Assembly: GCA_002284895.1 (NCBI GenBank)
Contig: CP015605.1
Span: 62,001 to 126,000, forward strand
Length of the DNA stretch: 64,000 bases
DNA from: Actinobacteria bacterium IMCC19121
Lineage (GTDB): Bacteria > Actinomycetota > Actinomycetes > Nanopelagicales > Nanopelagicaceae
Direction of reading: 5' to 3'
Positions 21,056 to 29,871 of this stretch are shown here, in pieces (the first letter of the stretch is position 1; each line of letters starts with the position of its first letter). The translations under genes and the position numbers were made by a program. Below the pieces are notes generated by a model that saw only the letters and a list, made by a program, of their open reading frames with translations, was not told where the DNA came from and did not search any database.

Positions 21056-22255
21056 ATGTCACCGCGCATCTCATCCCGAATCGCTGCCATCGCTGAATCT
21101 GCCACTTTGGCCGTTGATGCCAAGGCGAAAGCGCTCAAAGCTGCCGGGCGACCAGTAATTGGTTTTGGTGCAGGCGAACCAGATTTTCCAACACCGACTT
21201 ATGTTGTTGAAGCAGCTGCTGCAGCAGCCAAAGTTATTGCTAACCATCGCTACTCACCAACACCAGGTTTACCTGAACTTCGCGATGCGATTGTTGCAAA
21301 GACAAAGCGTGATTCCAACTATGTAATTACTGCAGATCAAGTATTAGTTACTAACGGTGGCAAGCAAGCGGTGTATCAAGCATTTGCATCAATTATTGAT
21401 CCAGGTGATGAAGTTCTTCTTCCGTCTCCTTTCTGGACAACATATCCAGAGTGCATCAAATTAGCTGGTGGAAAAGCTGTTGAAATATTTGCTGATGAAA
21501 CACAAAACTATTTAGTTTCAGTTGAACAGCTAGAAGCTGCTCGCACACCAAAGACAAAAGCATTACTTTTCTGTTCTCCATCTAACCCAACTGGTTCTGT
21601 GTATTCAGTTGAGCAAGTTAAAGCAATTGGTGAATGGGCGCTTAAGAACAACATCTGGATTATCAGCGATGAAATTTATGAGCACTTGCTCTATGACGGT
21701 GCTTCTGCGCCATCTCTTCCAGTTGTAGTTCCAGGTCTTGCTGATACCTGCATTATTATTAATGGTGTTGCAAAGACATATGCAATGACTGGTTGGCGTG
21801 TGGGCTGGATGATTGGTCCAAAAGATGTCATTAAGGCTGCCACTAACCTTCAATCACATTTGACTTCCAATGTTTCAAACGTTTCACAGCGTGCAGCAAT
21901 TGCAGCGCTAACTGGCAACTTAGATGCAGTTCATGAAATGGGTGTGGCATTTAATCGTCGCCGTAAGTTAATTGTTGATTTAATCAATGAAATCCCAGGC
22001 TTTGTCTGTCCAACACCACAAGGTGCTTTCTATGTATATCCATCAGTAAAGGGTGTGCTTGGCACAACCATTCGTGGCAAAACTCCTACAACTTCAGCTG
22101 AATTAGCCACGCTCATTCTGGAAGAAGTAGAAGTAGCAGCTGTGCCTGGTGAGGCTTTTGGACCTTCTGGATACCTACGTTTTTCTTATGCAACAAGTGA
22201 CGCCGACATTGTTGAAGGTATTGGGCGAATCAAGAAGCTAATAACTGAAGGTTAA
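21056..22255 (+). CDS. aspC: Class I pyridoxal-phosphate aminotransferase (aspartate aminotransferase type)
   Basis: The 399-residue protein has the fold-type I landmarks [14 protein letters not shown] near 36-49, [25 protein letters not shown] and the PLP-lysine motif [15 protein letters not shown]. This is the aspartate/prephenate aminotransferase subgroup Ib, transferring amino groups between aspartate or glutamate and 2-oxo acids. Exact substrate range is not readable. No Shine-Dalgarno precedes the ATG, and CAGACT sits 7 bases upstream, so a leaderless transcript is possible. Its 3' end overlaps murB by 4 bases (convergent). Confidence 0.9.
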   Translation: MSPRISSRIAAIAESATLAVDAKAKALKAAGRPVIGFGAGEPDFPTPTYVVEAAAAAAKVIANHRYSPTPGLPELRDAIVAKTKRDSNYVITADQVLVTNGGKQAVYQAFASIIDPGDEVLLPSPFWTTYPECIKLAGGKAVEIFADETQNYLVSVEQLEAARTPKTKALLFCSPSNPTGSVYSVEQVKAIGEWALKNNIWIISDEIYEHLLYDGASAPSLPVVVPGLADTCIIINGVAKTYAMTGWRVGWMIGPKDVIKAATNLQSHLTSNVSNVSQRAAIAALTGNLDAVHEMGVAFNRRRKLIVDLINEIPGFVCPTPQGAFYVYPSVKGVLGTTIRGKTPTTSAELATLILEEVEVAAVPGEAFGPSGYLRFSYATSDADIVEGIGRIKKLITEG

Positions 22256-23268
22256 ATCTCAATTCCAATCAGATTTACTTCAGCTTCTAAGGTAATTCCA
22301 AAAGTATTCTGCACTTGATCGCGTGCTTTGCGAGCTAACGTTGCAATATCTGAAGCTGTTGCGTTTCCTGCATTCGTTAAAGCAAGTACGTGTTTTGTAG
22401 AAATCCTTGCACCGCCCACTTCATCACCTTTGTGAATTCCAGAGTTTTCAATCAGCCATGCTGCTGAAATCTTCACGCGACCATCTGTTAGTGGCCACTT
22501 AGGTGCAGCGTTTGGAAGTCCATCGGCTGCTTGCTGAGAAATAATTGGGTTAGTAAAGAAAGAGCCGGCTGACCAAGAGTCTTTATCGCTCTCAGTTATG
22601 AGCATGCCTTTAGCTCCGCGAAGTTCTAATACTGCCTTTCTCACATCAACTACGGATGCCTTATCCCCCATATCAACACCGAGTTTTTTAGAAAGTTCGG
22701 CATAAGTAATGGGATCACTCATCTCACCACGTCGAATTTGGAATTGAACTTCCAAAACAACATAGCGACCTGGGTGTGATTTAAAGTGAGAACTGCGATA
22801 AGAGAATTCACATTCGCTATTTGTAAAGGTGCGAATCTCTTTCTTTTCGCGATCATATGTGCGCACGCGTGTAATGAACTCACTGACTTCATGGCCATAG
22901 GCACCAATGTTTTGAATAGGTGCAGCGCCAACAGTTCCTGGAATTCCACTTAAAGTCTCTAGCCCAGCAAAACCTCTATCAATCGTGGTTGCAACTAACT
23001 CATCCCAGTCCTCACCAGCACCAATGGTTAATGTTGCTCCGCTGCATGCATCCACCTCTGCTTGCACAGAGTTATTTGAAATTCGAATTACTGTGCCTTC
23101 AAAGCCTGAGTCTGAAACTAAAACATTTGTTCCTCCACCTAAAATCAAAATTGGTGAATCCCCTGCTTCTTCAATTGCAGCAATGATTTCTTCCTGCGTT
23201 GAAACTTGAAGGATTTTTTGCGCCGGGCCACCCACGTGAAAGCTCGTGTATTTGGATAGATCGGTCAT
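22252..23268 (-). CDS. murB: UDP-N-acetylenolpyruvoylglucosamine reductase
   Basis: The 338-residue protein has the FAD-binding [12 protein letters not shown] near 44-55, then [25 protein letters not shown] with the substrate-binding region, YRSSHFK, and [11 protein letters not shown]. It reduces UDP-GlcNAc-enolpyruvate to UDP-MurNAc in peptidoglycan synthesis. The Ser of SAGSFF is the family proton donor. It is the last gene of the rpmG-hadAB-GT-murB run. Confidence 0.96.
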   Translation of the reverse strand: MTDLSKYTSFHVGGPAQKILQVSTQEEIIAAIEEAGDSPILILGGGTNVLVSDSGFEGTVIRISNNSVQAEVDACSGATLTIGAGEDWDELVATTIDRGFAGLETLSGIPGTVGAAPIQNIGAYGHEVSEFITRVRTYDREKKEIRTFTNSECEFSYRSSHFKSHPGRYVVLEVQFQIRRGEMSDPITYAELSKKLGVDMGDKASVVDVRKAVLELRGAKGMLITESDKDSWSAGSFFTNPIISQQAADGLPNAAPKWPLTDGRVKISAAWLIENSGIHKGDEVGGARISTKHVLALTNAGNATASDIATLARKARDQVQNTFGITLEAEVNLIGIEI

Positions 23269-23277
23269 GGGTTAAGG

Positions 23278-24165
23278 CTACCGACGCGGAGACAAAATGG
23301 CTTCTTTGCCTCTGTACTTCTCCAGGATGCGGTCAAAGGTCTTCTTTGATTGCACATCACGATAATCAGGATCTACATCGTGATAACCATGATGACGGCC
23401 CTGAGTCAGAGGTAGATTCATTTGTAATAGCTTGCCGCCGGCTTGTCTGATTTTGAGTGAGAATTCAATATCGGCATTTCTGTAATAAACAGCACGTGGA
23501 TTAAATCCACCCACTTGAGTCATCGCTTCGCGATTAAATGCCATGAAGTATGAAAAGAGAACATCCACTTCTCCGACACCCTTATCGTCAATGCTGCGCC
23601 ATTGATCTTCTAAGTTAACTAATCCCCCATGCCAACCCACAGCAACGTATTGCCCTTTTGCTAACTCATCAACTACTGGAGTAATTGCATCACCAGTAAA
23701 TTGTGTAGAGGGATCCATAACAACGACATATTTGCTTGCTATTTTTTCTAGAAATACATTCGCACAATCTGCCCAGCTAGCACCTGGTGCAACAGAGATT
23801 AAGTATGTGCGCTTATCCATCTCTTCAAATAAAGCCCCAGCATCACCAATTGCGATAATCGCAACTGCACAATCGCTGTTGGCTTTTATAGTTCTCACAG
23901 TTTCAAGAGCGTCATCTGTAAAGCCATCAACAATGATCCCAACTGTGACATCATTTTCAAGATCGATGGGGCGAATATCTCGTGGATAAGCCAGAGTGAT
24001 ATATGGCTTCTTTGGTTTTAATTCATAGCCACCAGCAACATCTACAACTTCATAGCCTGCATGCAAAAGATCTTCGCGGTATTTATCAGCCAATTTGAAA
24101 TCTTTAGCAGCACGCGCATCCATTCGCGCTTGCGCTAACTGGGTTACTGAATCTGGAATGCTCAT
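23278..24165 (-). CDS. Glycosyltransferase-like protein with CysRS-like N-terminal segment
   Basis: This 295-residue protein seems to be a two-part fusion. Residues 10-50 (ARAAKDFKLADKYREDLL, then GYEVVDVAGGYEL) resemble the C-terminal end of cysteinyl-tRNA synthetase. Residues 70-295 resemble a GT2-type GT-A domain: VVVMDPSTQFTGD in the DXD region, ending NADIEFSLKIRQAGG. The usual Asp-X-Asp is not exact, so catalysis is uncertain. The start overlaps the hadB stop as ATGA, and murB follows at 9 bases, which hints at an envelope role. Substrate unknown. Confidence 0.6.
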   Translation of the reverse strand: MSIPDSVTQLAQARMDARAAKDFKLADKYREDLLHAGYEVVDVAGGYELKPKKPYITLAYPRDIRPIDLENDVTVGIIVDGFTDDALETVRTIKANSDCAVAIIAIGDAGALFEEMDKRTYLISVAPGASWADCANVFLEKIASKYVVVMDPSTQFTGDAITPVVDELAKGQYVAVGWHGGLVNLEDQWRSIDDKGVGEVDVLFSYFMAFNREAMTQVGGFNPRAVYYRNADIEFSLKIRQAGGKLLQMNLPLTQGRHHGYHDVDPDYRDVQSKKTFDRILEKYRGKEAILSPRR

Positions 24166-24557
24166 TTAACGACGACTGCTTTTGCCATTCCCAGGACTTT
24201 CACCCCGGCAGAAGTTGCGGTGATATCTAACTTAACTGTGCTGCCATCAACTTCACTCACTGTTGCGACAACTGTTAAATCTACTTTTTCACCTGCTGGA
24301 ACTACGACCGGCTTAATAAAGCGAGCTGAGAACTCACGCACATTGGCGCTTCCACCTGCCCACTCTGTTACATATTTTCCAGCAAGGGCCATGGTGAGCA
24401 TGCCGTGAGAAATAACATTTGGAAGGCCAACAGAGAGAGCAAACTCTTCATTTTGGTGGATTGGGTTTTGATCTCCGCTTGCATCGGCATAGGCCTTAAG
24501 CAAAGCGCGATCAATATAGAAAACCTTTTCTGGCAAAGTCATTCCAACTTCAATCAT
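24162..24557 (-). CDS. hadB: MaoC-type dehydratase, HadB-like subunit
   Basis: From ATG at 24557, which forms an ATGA overlap with the hadA stop, the product is 131 residues starting MIEVGMTLPEKVFYIDR. It has the hydratase-2 motif YADASGDQNPIH with the catalytic Asp and His, followed by GLPNVISHGMLTMAL. Such proteins dehydrate 3-hydroxyacyl thioesters. In mycobacteria HadB is the catalytic subunit of HadAB. Tight coupling to hadA supports a heterodimer. Confidence 0.85.
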   Translation of the reverse strand: MIEVGMTLPEKVFYIDRALLKAYADASGDQNPIHQNEEFALSVGLPNVISHGMLTMALAGKYVTEWAGGSANVREFSARFIKPVVVPAGEKVDLTVVATVSEVDGSTVKLDITATSAGVKVLGMAKAVVVK

Positions 24558-24943
24558 CGGCGCACCACCAACGTTGACCATGATGTGACAACTAATTCAG
24601 CACCATTATGTAGATCAGATCTCACAGAAACAATTTCATTTCCAGCTGCAACTCTGAGCGTTTCAATTGTTGCTGAACATGTGAAGACATCGCCTGCAAC
24701 TATTGGGCGAAAGATTTCAAACTTTTGATCTCCATGAACTAGCCGCGTCCAGTCAACGCCGATTTCAGGTTGAGTCAGGATTGATTCATATTGGGAGAGA
24801 GAAATGCGGATAGAAAAAGTAGGGGGAGCAACGCTTGTGTCAGTTTCGCCAATGACAGTAGCAAAGGCATCAATTTGTGATTGTGTGACAGTAACTTCTT
24901 CCACACCCTTGAAGGTGCGCCCGACCGAATCGGGATTGATCAT
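24554..24943 (-). CDS. hadA: MaoC-like dehydratase, HadA-like subunit
   Basis: From ATG at 24943 (TAATG, one-base overlap with the rpmG stop) the product is 129 residues, [13 protein letters not shown].... It has a hot-dog fold pattern (SVAPPTFSIRIS; LVHGDQKFEIFRPIVAGDVF) but lacks the DxNxxH catalytic motif, as expected for the non-catalytic HadA subunit. The rpmG-hadA-hadB order is conserved in Actinobacteria. Confidence 0.85.
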   Translation of the reverse strand: MINPDSVGRTFKGVEEVTVTQSQIDAFATVIGETDTSVAPPTFSIRISLSQYESILTQPEIGVDWTRLVHGDQKFEIFRPIVAGDVFTCSATIETLRVAAGNEIVSVRSDLHNGAELVVTSWSTLVVRR

Positions 24944-25113
24944 TAGCGAGTTTCGCGGTGAAGAGTTGAAGACTTGCAACGTGGACAGAACTTCTTAAGT
25001 TCCATGCGGTCTGGATCGTTGCGGCGGTTCTTCTTTGTAATGTAGTTGCGCTCTTTGCAATCAACGCATGCCATGGTGATCTTTGGACGTACGTCCGCGC
25101 TCTTGCTTGCCAT
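24943..25113 (-). CDS. rpmG: 50S ribosomal protein L33 (zinc-binding type)
   Basis: A short gene of 56 codons reads [20 protein letters not shown], then [11 protein letters not shown], and ends [17 protein letters not shown]. The two Cys pairs (CVDC and CPRC) are the zinc-binding C+ form of L33. It lies between tRNA-Met and hadA and has AAGGAG upstream of the ATG. Confidence 0.96.
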   Translation of the reverse strand: MASKSADVRPKITMACVDCKERNYITKKNRRNDPDRMELKKFCPRCKSSTLHRETR

Positions 25114-25134
25114 GGTCTTACTCCTTCATTGGTT

Positions 25135-25168
25135 ATCGAGGGGCTCAGGTTACCCGAGCCTTCTCGAT
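25135..25168 (-). other. Hairpin between tRNA-Met and rpmG
   Basis: ATCGAG / CTCGAT (25135-25140, 25163-25168) encloses GGCTC / GAGCC (25142-25146, 25156-25160), with a small internal bulge. It stands between the tRNA 3' end and the rpmG ribosome-binding site. No U-tract follows. It may aid tRNA release or stabilise the rpmG message. Confidence 0.5.
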
Positions 25169-25195
25169 GCGCGAAATTCACGCGTGTGGAACTAG

Positions 25196-25269
25196 TAGCG
25201 GAGGCGGGATTTGAACCCACGACACAGCGATTATGAGCCGCTTGCTCTACCAAGCTGAGCTACCCCGCC
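25196..25269 (-). tRNA. tRNA-Met (CAT), elongator type
   Basis: The 74-nt cloverleaf has acceptor GGCGGGG / CTCCGCT (with G-U pairs at positions 1-72 and 6-67), anticodon loop CTCATAA, T-loop TTCAAAT and discriminator A. The initiator hallmark of three G-C pairs in the anticodon stem is absent. A tRNA-Ile2 read-out of CAT cannot be ruled out completely, but the rpmG-adjacent tRNA in Actinobacteria is Met. No CCA is encoded. Confidence 0.9.
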
Positions 25270-25318
25270 AAGGGTTGTGCGTTTAAAACAGATCTTCATC
25301 TAGTGAAGAACTCTTTCG

Positions 25319-25391
25319 AGCCCCCCACCGGAATCGGACCGGTGACCTTTTCCTTACCATGGAAACGCTCTACCAACTGAGCTAGGGGGGC
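25319..25391 (-). tRNA. tRNA-Thr (GGT)
   Basis: The 73-nt cloverleaf has acceptor GCCCCCC / GGGGGGC, anticodon loop ATGGTAA (anticodon GGT), T-stem ACCGG / CCGGT with loop TTCGATT and discriminator T. No CCA is encoded. It marks the left edge of the accessory region. Confidence 0.95.
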
Positions 25392-25443
25392 AGATCGAAT
25401 GCTGAGCGTACAGGCAATTAACTACTTTGGAAAAATGACCTAC

Positions 25444-26391
25444 TTATAGGGCTGGATTTAGCGTGATTTTGCCAGTTGTTTCGCGGGCCAACATTGCTTG
25501 GTGAGCAGCAGTGGCCTGACTTAAGCCAAATGTTGCACCGATTACTGGCTTTAATTTTCCTTCAATTACTAATGAAAATAGTTCTGTAATTACATCGTTA
25601 AGAAGTTCTTTCTTACCAAAGCAATGTGCCAACCAAAATCCTGTAATTGTCTTTGATCCACCCATTAACACACCTGGATGTATTGGAGTTGGAGCAGTTC
25701 TAGATGCCATTCCAAAAGTAACTAAGCGACCAAATGGTGCCAACACATCAAGGCTGACATCAAAAGTTTTACCGCCAACCATTTCAAGAACTAAGTTAAC
25801 TGGCTTTGCGCCATTGGCCTCAAGAATCGCATCTTTAAGTTTGTCTTGATCAGCATCAATAACAACGTCGGCACCAAGTGATTTAGCAAGTGCTCGTTTG
25901 CTCTCACTTGAGGCAACTGCAATTACTTTTGCTCCCCACATCTTTGCCAATTGAATTGCAATAGTTCCAACGCCACCAGCTGCAGCATGGATTACTACGC
26001 TCTCACCTTTTTGTAGGTGACCAACAGTTTTTAAAATGTGCCAAGCAGTTGAACCTTGCACCAACATACATAGTGCCTGCTCGTCGCTAACTCCATTTGG
26101 AATCTCAATCATTGCAGCTGAGTGGGCTAATGCTTTTTGTGCATATCCCCCGCCATCAACAGGTGCAAGTACGCGGCGACCGTTAGCTATTCCAACAACT
26201 TCAATACCAGGTACCAGTGGAAGTTTTTGTGGAGAAAGATAAGAGTTTTCTGTTTGGTGAGTATCGGCATAGTTAATTCCGATTGACGTTACTTCTATTA
26301 CCTCTTGTCCGGGACCAGGAACTGGTTCAGCTAGATCAACTAAGTGCATGGATTCTGGACCGCCAAATGCGGTGATTTGTATTGCCTTCAT
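25444..26391 (-). CDS. Quinone oxidoreductase-like medium-chain dehydrogenase
   Basis: The 315-residue protein belongs to the zeta-crystallin / Qor group: MKAIQITAFGGPESM, then SIGINYADTHQTEN, GIEVVGIANGRRV and the NADPH-binding AAAGGVGTIAIQLAKMWGA near 136-154. The zinc ligands of alcohol dehydrogenases are missing, as usual in this group. It reduces quinones or enoyl-type carbonyls with NADPH. It follows the permease by 4 bases as the last gene of the ABC operon, so it may act on the imported compound or just ride along. Confidence 0.85.
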   Translation of the reverse strand: MKAIQITAFGGPESMHLVDLAEPVPGPGQEVIEVTSIGINYADTHQTENSYLSPQKLPLVPGIEVVGIANGRRVLAPVDGGGYAQKALAHSAAMIEIPNGVSDEQALCMLVQGSTAWHILKTVGHLQKGESVVIHAAAGGVGTIAIQLAKMWGAKVIAVASSESKRALAKSLGADVVIDADQDKLKDAILEANGAKPVNLVLEMVGGKTFDVSLDVLAPFGRLVTFGMASRTAPTPIHPGVLMGGSKTITGFWLAHCFGKKELLNDVITELFSLVIEGKLKPVIGATFGLSQATAAHQAMLARETTGKITLNPAL

Positions 26392-26395
26392 TTTT

Positions 26396-27283
26396 TTATC
26401 CCTTAGTTGCGCCTAGAGTTAAGCCTGAAACAAACTGCTTACGTAAAACAAGGAACAAAATGATGGTTGGCGCGGCAACAATGCTGGCACCTGCAGCCAG
26501 TAAATTAAAGTCAGTTACATACTGTCCCTGCAGCTGTCGCAGAGCAGAAGTCACTGGGCGCTTGGAATCTTCAGACATCAAAATCAACGCCCAGAAGAAG
26601 TCGTTATAAATCCAGCAACTCATTAACACACCTAGGGCTGCTAGTGGTGGGCGAAGCAACGGCAACATTACGTTCCAATAATGCCTAAAGACTGAACAGC
26701 CATCGAGAATTGCTGACTCTGAAATTTCCTTTGGAACAGTCTTCATGTATGAAGAAAGAACGAAAGTGGCAAATCCAACTTGGAATGCAACGTGGATAAG
26801 GATGATTCCAAAATAGTTGTTATAGAGCAACGAACGGTTACCGAAAAGATCACCAATTTTGATGTATAGCCAGAAGACTGGAATGTAAGTTGCAATTGTT
26901 GGCAACATATTTCCAGCAGTAAAGAAAAGTAGAAGAGTGAGATTAAATCTAAATGAGTAGCGTGATACTACGAAGGCTATGAGTGAACCCAAGAATAAGA
27001 TCAAAATAACGCTAGGTACCATCACATAGAGAGTATTCAAGAAGTATTTCGTTAGACCCATAACTCGAAAAGCTTGGAAATAGTTATCCAGGTTTAAATG
27101 GCGTGGCCATGAAAAAACACCATAGGAAATAATGTCGTTATAGGGGCGAAGTGAAGTCCAAATTGTCCAAAGAATTGGAAAAATCCAAACAAAAGCGAAG
27201 AACCCAATAATTGCAGAGATAAAGTTATCTTTTGTCTTTTGCTTATTCTTATACTCTTTATTTTGGACGATCGTCGCACTCAC
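26396..27283 (-). CDS. Sugar ABC transporter permease (MalG/UgpE type)
   Basis: The 295-residue protein has six predicted membrane segments and the EAA-loop region KEISESAILDGCSVFRHYW at about residues 182-200, then MLPLLRPPLAAL. It belongs to the CUT1 family inner-membrane permeases. It overlaps the partner permease by 4 bases. No ATPase gene lies in this operon, so a shared MsmK/UgpC-like ATPase elsewhere is expected. Confidence 0.92.
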   Translation of the reverse strand: MSATIVQNKEYKNKQKTKDNFISAIIGFFAFVWIFPILWTIWTSLRPYNDIISYGVFSWPRHLNLDNYFQAFRVMGLTKYFLNTLYVMVPSVILILFLGSLIAFVVSRYSFRFNLTLLLFFTAGNMLPTIATYIPVFWLYIKIGDLFGNRSLLYNNYFGIILIHVAFQVGFATFVLSSYMKTVPKEISESAILDGCSVFRHYWNVMLPLLRPPLAALGVLMSCWIYNDFFWALILMSEDSKRPVTSALRQLQGQYVTDFNLLAAGASIVAAPTIILFLVLRKQFVSGLTLGATKG

Positions 27284-28191
27284 TCGAGATCCTCCTTAAA
27301 GACATTGCGCAGATAAACAAGGATAGGAACGACACAGAGCACAAGGGCAATCACTGAATAAGCCGCACCCTTCATTGAAATTCCCTGGCCCGCAAAGTTC
27401 TGGAATGCCAAAATATTGAGCAAAGGCCAGGCTGTAGAGGTGCCATAAATAATGTAAACAAGGTCAAAAGCACGCAGAGAATCAATAATTGTTATCACCA
27501 AAATGATGACGTTTACCGGGCGCATCGTAGGGAAAATAATTTTTCTAAAGGTCTGCCACTCTGTAGCGCCATCAATTGCAGATGCCTCACGAAGTGATGA
27601 ATCAAAGGCCTTTAAGCCAGCTAAATAAAGCAACATGATGTAACCGATATGGCGCCAAGAGGCAACAGCCATAATCACATAGCTATTGATGCTGTAGTTA
27701 CCCCAAATAGAAACTGCGTTTCCAATATCTCTACCCATCACGCCTTGCACAAATCCACCAGGTTGGAGCATGAAGTTCCAAATAATTCCAATAATGGCTA
27801 ATGATAAAACAACAGGCATATAGAAAATAGTTTCATAAATCTGGTGACCTTTAATTTTGCGATCAAATTGATAAGCCAACAGAATTCCAAGTGGTGTTGC
27901 AATGAATGTAAACCACAGTAACCAGACGACGTTATTCTTTAGAGCATCGTAGAAAACTGGTGAACCGAAAAATATATTCTTGTAGTTTGCAAGACCGGCC
28001 CATTTAATATCACTTACATTAATGCCATTCCAATAAGTAAAGGAAAGAACGACAGTAACGAGTGTAGGAAACCATAAGAAAACTATCTGCAATAAAGTCG
28101 GAATACCTACGAATGCGCTGAGCGTAAACCGATCGTTGCGGGAAAGGGAACGGCGGCTGCGAACATTTCTGTTCACAGCCGCCGTTTTCAT
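27280..28191 (-). CDS. Sugar ABC transporter permease (MalF/UgpA type)
   Basis: The 303-residue protein has six membrane segments and the EAA loop SLREASAIDGATEWQTFRKI at about 217-236. It is the first permease of the CUT1 importer, 36 bases after the binding-protein gene. Codons 2-14 form a 17-bp hairpin with a GAAA loop (see 28149-28186), which should hinder translation or protect the binding-protein mRNA. Confidence 0.92.
   Translation of the reverse strand: MKTAAVNRNVRSRRSLSRNDRFTLSAFVGIPTLLQIVFLWFPTLVTVVLSFTYWNGINVSDIKWAGLANYKNIFFGSPVFYDALKNNVVWLLWFTFIATPLGILLAYQFDRKIKGHQIYETIFYMPVVLSLAIIGIIWNFMLQPGGFVQGVMGRDIGNAVSIWGNYSINSYVIMAVASWRHIGYIMLLYLAGLKAFDSSLREASAIDGATEWQTFRKIIFPTMRPVNVIILVITIIDSLRAFDLVYIIYGTSTAWPLLNILAFQNFAGQGISMKGAAYSVIALVLCVVPILVYLRNVFKEDLE
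28149..28186 (-). promoter_or_regulatory. 17-bp hairpin in the first codons of the permease
   Basis: On the transcript a 17-base arm beginning AACGGCGG pairs with one ending CCGCCGUU, with a single U-G pair and a GAAA (GNRA) loop. It starts 3 bases after the permease ATG (28191). No U-tract follows, so it is not a normal terminator. Placement suggests protection of the upstream binding-protein message and reduced permease synthesis. Confidence 0.75.
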
Positions 28192-28227
28192 TTCTTAACC
28201 CTAGTCTAATTCGTTAATTTAAACGAA

Positions 28228-29532
28228 TTAAAGTGCAGGAAGTGCATCCCATTGTGCTTGAGTGCTTTCAAGAATCTTTGTGAGATCTTTTGGATTCTTA
28301 AGGAAGCTCTGAATTGCTGGACCAACAACTGGGCCAGCAAAGTCACCGCGAGTATCGCGGTCAAGGAAGAAGCCGATGTTCTTAGCTGCGCCTAGAACTG
28401 CAAGCTTCTGCTTGTTGAATGCATCGTATGAAGATGTGTCGAAGTCGCTTGAGATGTAGATGTTTGTATCTCCAGCGGCAACTGCTGCATCAATACCTTC
28501 CTTGGATCCCAAGAATCCAGCTAGGTCTGCTCCACCTTCTGGGTTCTTACCATTTGCGGCAACTGAAATACCGTCAAGTGGTGCATCGATTGAGTCAATA
28601 CCGTGCTCTGGATTGATTTCTGGGAATGGAACGATCCATAGATCGTCGTAGTCTTCTTGTGACTTAGCCTTAAAGTCATTAGCAAACCATGAACCCATCA
28701 TCATGGCGCCGCACTTCTTCTGTAGTAGAAGATCGCGCATACCATCCCATGAGATATCAAGAACGTTCTTGTTCATGTAAGGAATCAATTGACCCATGTG
28801 TGTAAACACATCTACAACCTTGGCATCAGTCCACTTCTCTTTGCCGTTAAGCAAGTCAATGTGGAATTGGTATCCATTAAGACGCATGTTGAGAATATCG
28901 AATGTTCCCATTGCTTCCCAGCCGCCCTTGTCGCCAAGTGCGTAACCAACTAGACCCTTCTTCTGTGTAGCTTCACACAACTTGATGAGGTCATCCCATG
29001 TTGCAATGCTCTCTGGATTTAGACCCAATTCCTGCATTGTTGACTTACGGTAGTGAAGTCCCCATGGGTAATAAGTAGTAGGAATGATGTACTGCTTGCC
29101 GTCTGAAGGATTTGTAGCACCTTGGATTGCAGCAGCTGAAAGTGAACTACCGAGAGCCTTTACCTGATCAGAAACATCAGCTAGTAGGCCAGCATCAGCA
29201 CGTGCATTGGTGCGCCATCCGGCCATCCAACCAAATGCATCATCTGGAGTTCCTTGCATAATCTGAACGAAGTTATTCTGGAAGTCATCTGAGTTAACAG
29301 CTTGTGAAATAACTTTGTTGCCTGTCTTCTTTGTGTAAGCATCATTTGCTGCGATTGCAATCTTTGCTCCAGCATCACTTAGATTTCCACGAATTGTGAA
29401 GTGAACATCTCCGGTGACTTGCTTCTTTCCGCAACCTGCAAGAAGTGATCCACCAGCAACTAGTCCAGCTCCACCGATTGCAGCACCCTTAAGTACTGAA
29501 CGACGGGAAATGCCATTGTTTACATCTGACAT
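28228..29532 (-). CDS. Sugar ABC transporter substrate-binding lipoprotein
   Basis: From ATG at 29532 (AAGGA upstream) the product is 434 residues. The N-terminus ISRRSVLKGAAIGG is a Tat-type twin-Arg signal (R10-R11) that runs into the lipobox LLAGC (C34). The rest is a CUT1 (extracellular solute-binding family 1) protein with AFGWMAGWRTNARAD and KKCGAMMMGSWFAND. Substrate is not readable. A GntR-type operator lies upstream (29617-29627), which links it to the sulfosugar operons. Confidence 0.9.
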   Translation of the reverse strand: MSDVNNGISRRSVLKGAAIGGAGLVAGGSLLAGCGKKQVTGDVHFTIRGNLSDAGAKIAIAANDAYTKKTGNKVISQAVNSDDFQNNFVQIMQGTPDDAFGWMAGWRTNARADAGLLADVSDQVKALGSSLSAAAIQGATNPSDGKQYIIPTTYYPWGLHYRKSTMQELGLNPESIATWDDLIKLCEATQKKGLVGYALGDKGGWEAMGTFDILNMRLNGYQFHIDLLNGKEKWTDAKVVDVFTHMGQLIPYMNKNVLDISWDGMRDLLLQKKCGAMMMGSWFANDFKAKSQEDYDDLWIVPFPEINPEHGIDSIDAPLDGISVAANGKNPEGGADLAGFLGSKEGIDAAVAAGDTNIYISSDFDTSSYDAFNKQKLAVLGAAKNIGFFLDRDTRGDFAGPVVGPAIQSFLKNPKDLTKILESTQAQWDALPAL

Positions 29533-29616
29533 TGTTTTCCTTTTCTCTAGAGTTGAGCCTTTCGAAAGGTCATCAGGTATTGAAGGGGTCAAGGCCTGGT
29601 AACACGCTCAACCTAG

Positions 29617-29627
29617 AGGTCATACCA
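29617..29627 (-). promoter_or_regulatory. Predicted GntR/FCD operator upstream of ABC importer
   Basis: TGGTATGACCT on the minus strand, 85 bases upstream of the binding-protein start. It matches the FadR/PdhR-type half-site pattern TGGTNNGACC found also at 34290-34300 and 43488-43498. The surrounding 29593-29691 holds no gene. Confidence 0.55.
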
Positions 29628-29691
29628 GTGAACAGATAGGTCTAATAGGTAACGAATTGGTTACATTTACGCGTAAAATGCCGTTTTTTGG

Positions 29692-29862
29692 CTACTTTTT
29701 GCCACCAAAGAGCCGTGAGAGTAAACCCGGCTCTTTTGGGTCATTTTCATGGCCCTGACAGCGATCTTTTAAGGCCACACCCACCAAGGCCTGCTCAATA
29801 TGTTGGCCACAACCTGACCAGGTTGGCTTTGAACATTGATTGCATGTAACTCTTGAACACAT
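29692..29862 (-). CDS. 56-residue Cys-rich protein
   Basis: Reverse-strand reading from ATG at 29862 gives MCSRVTCNQCSKPTWSGCGQ, continues HIEQALVGVALKDRCQGHEN and ends LLSRLFGGKK. Cys at 2, 7, 10, 18 and 35 and His at 21 and 38 suggest a small metal site. I recall similar short proteins (CxxC with PTWxGCGxHIEQ) as conserved hypotheticals in many bacteria, but know no function. It starts 9 bases after the suyZ stop, so it is the last gene of the sulfolactate operon. A 9-bp inverted repeat lies inside its 3' codons (29707-29715 / 29728-29736). Confidence 0.8.
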   Translation of the reverse strand: MCSRVTCNQCSKPTWSGCGQHIEQALVGVALKDRCQGHENDPKEPGLLSRLFGGKK

Positions 29863-29871
29863 ATTTAGAGC

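Noticed and set aside
24944-24979. Longer start of the HadA-like gene (12 more residues)
   Set aside because: It would overlap rpmG codons on a frame without a ribosome-binding site; ATG at 24943 gives a TAATG coupling and a normal HadA N-terminus.
28149-28186. Rho-independent terminator after the sugar binding-protein gene
   Set aside because: The stem is strong but no U-tract follows and the permease codons run through it, so it is listed as a regulatory hairpin.
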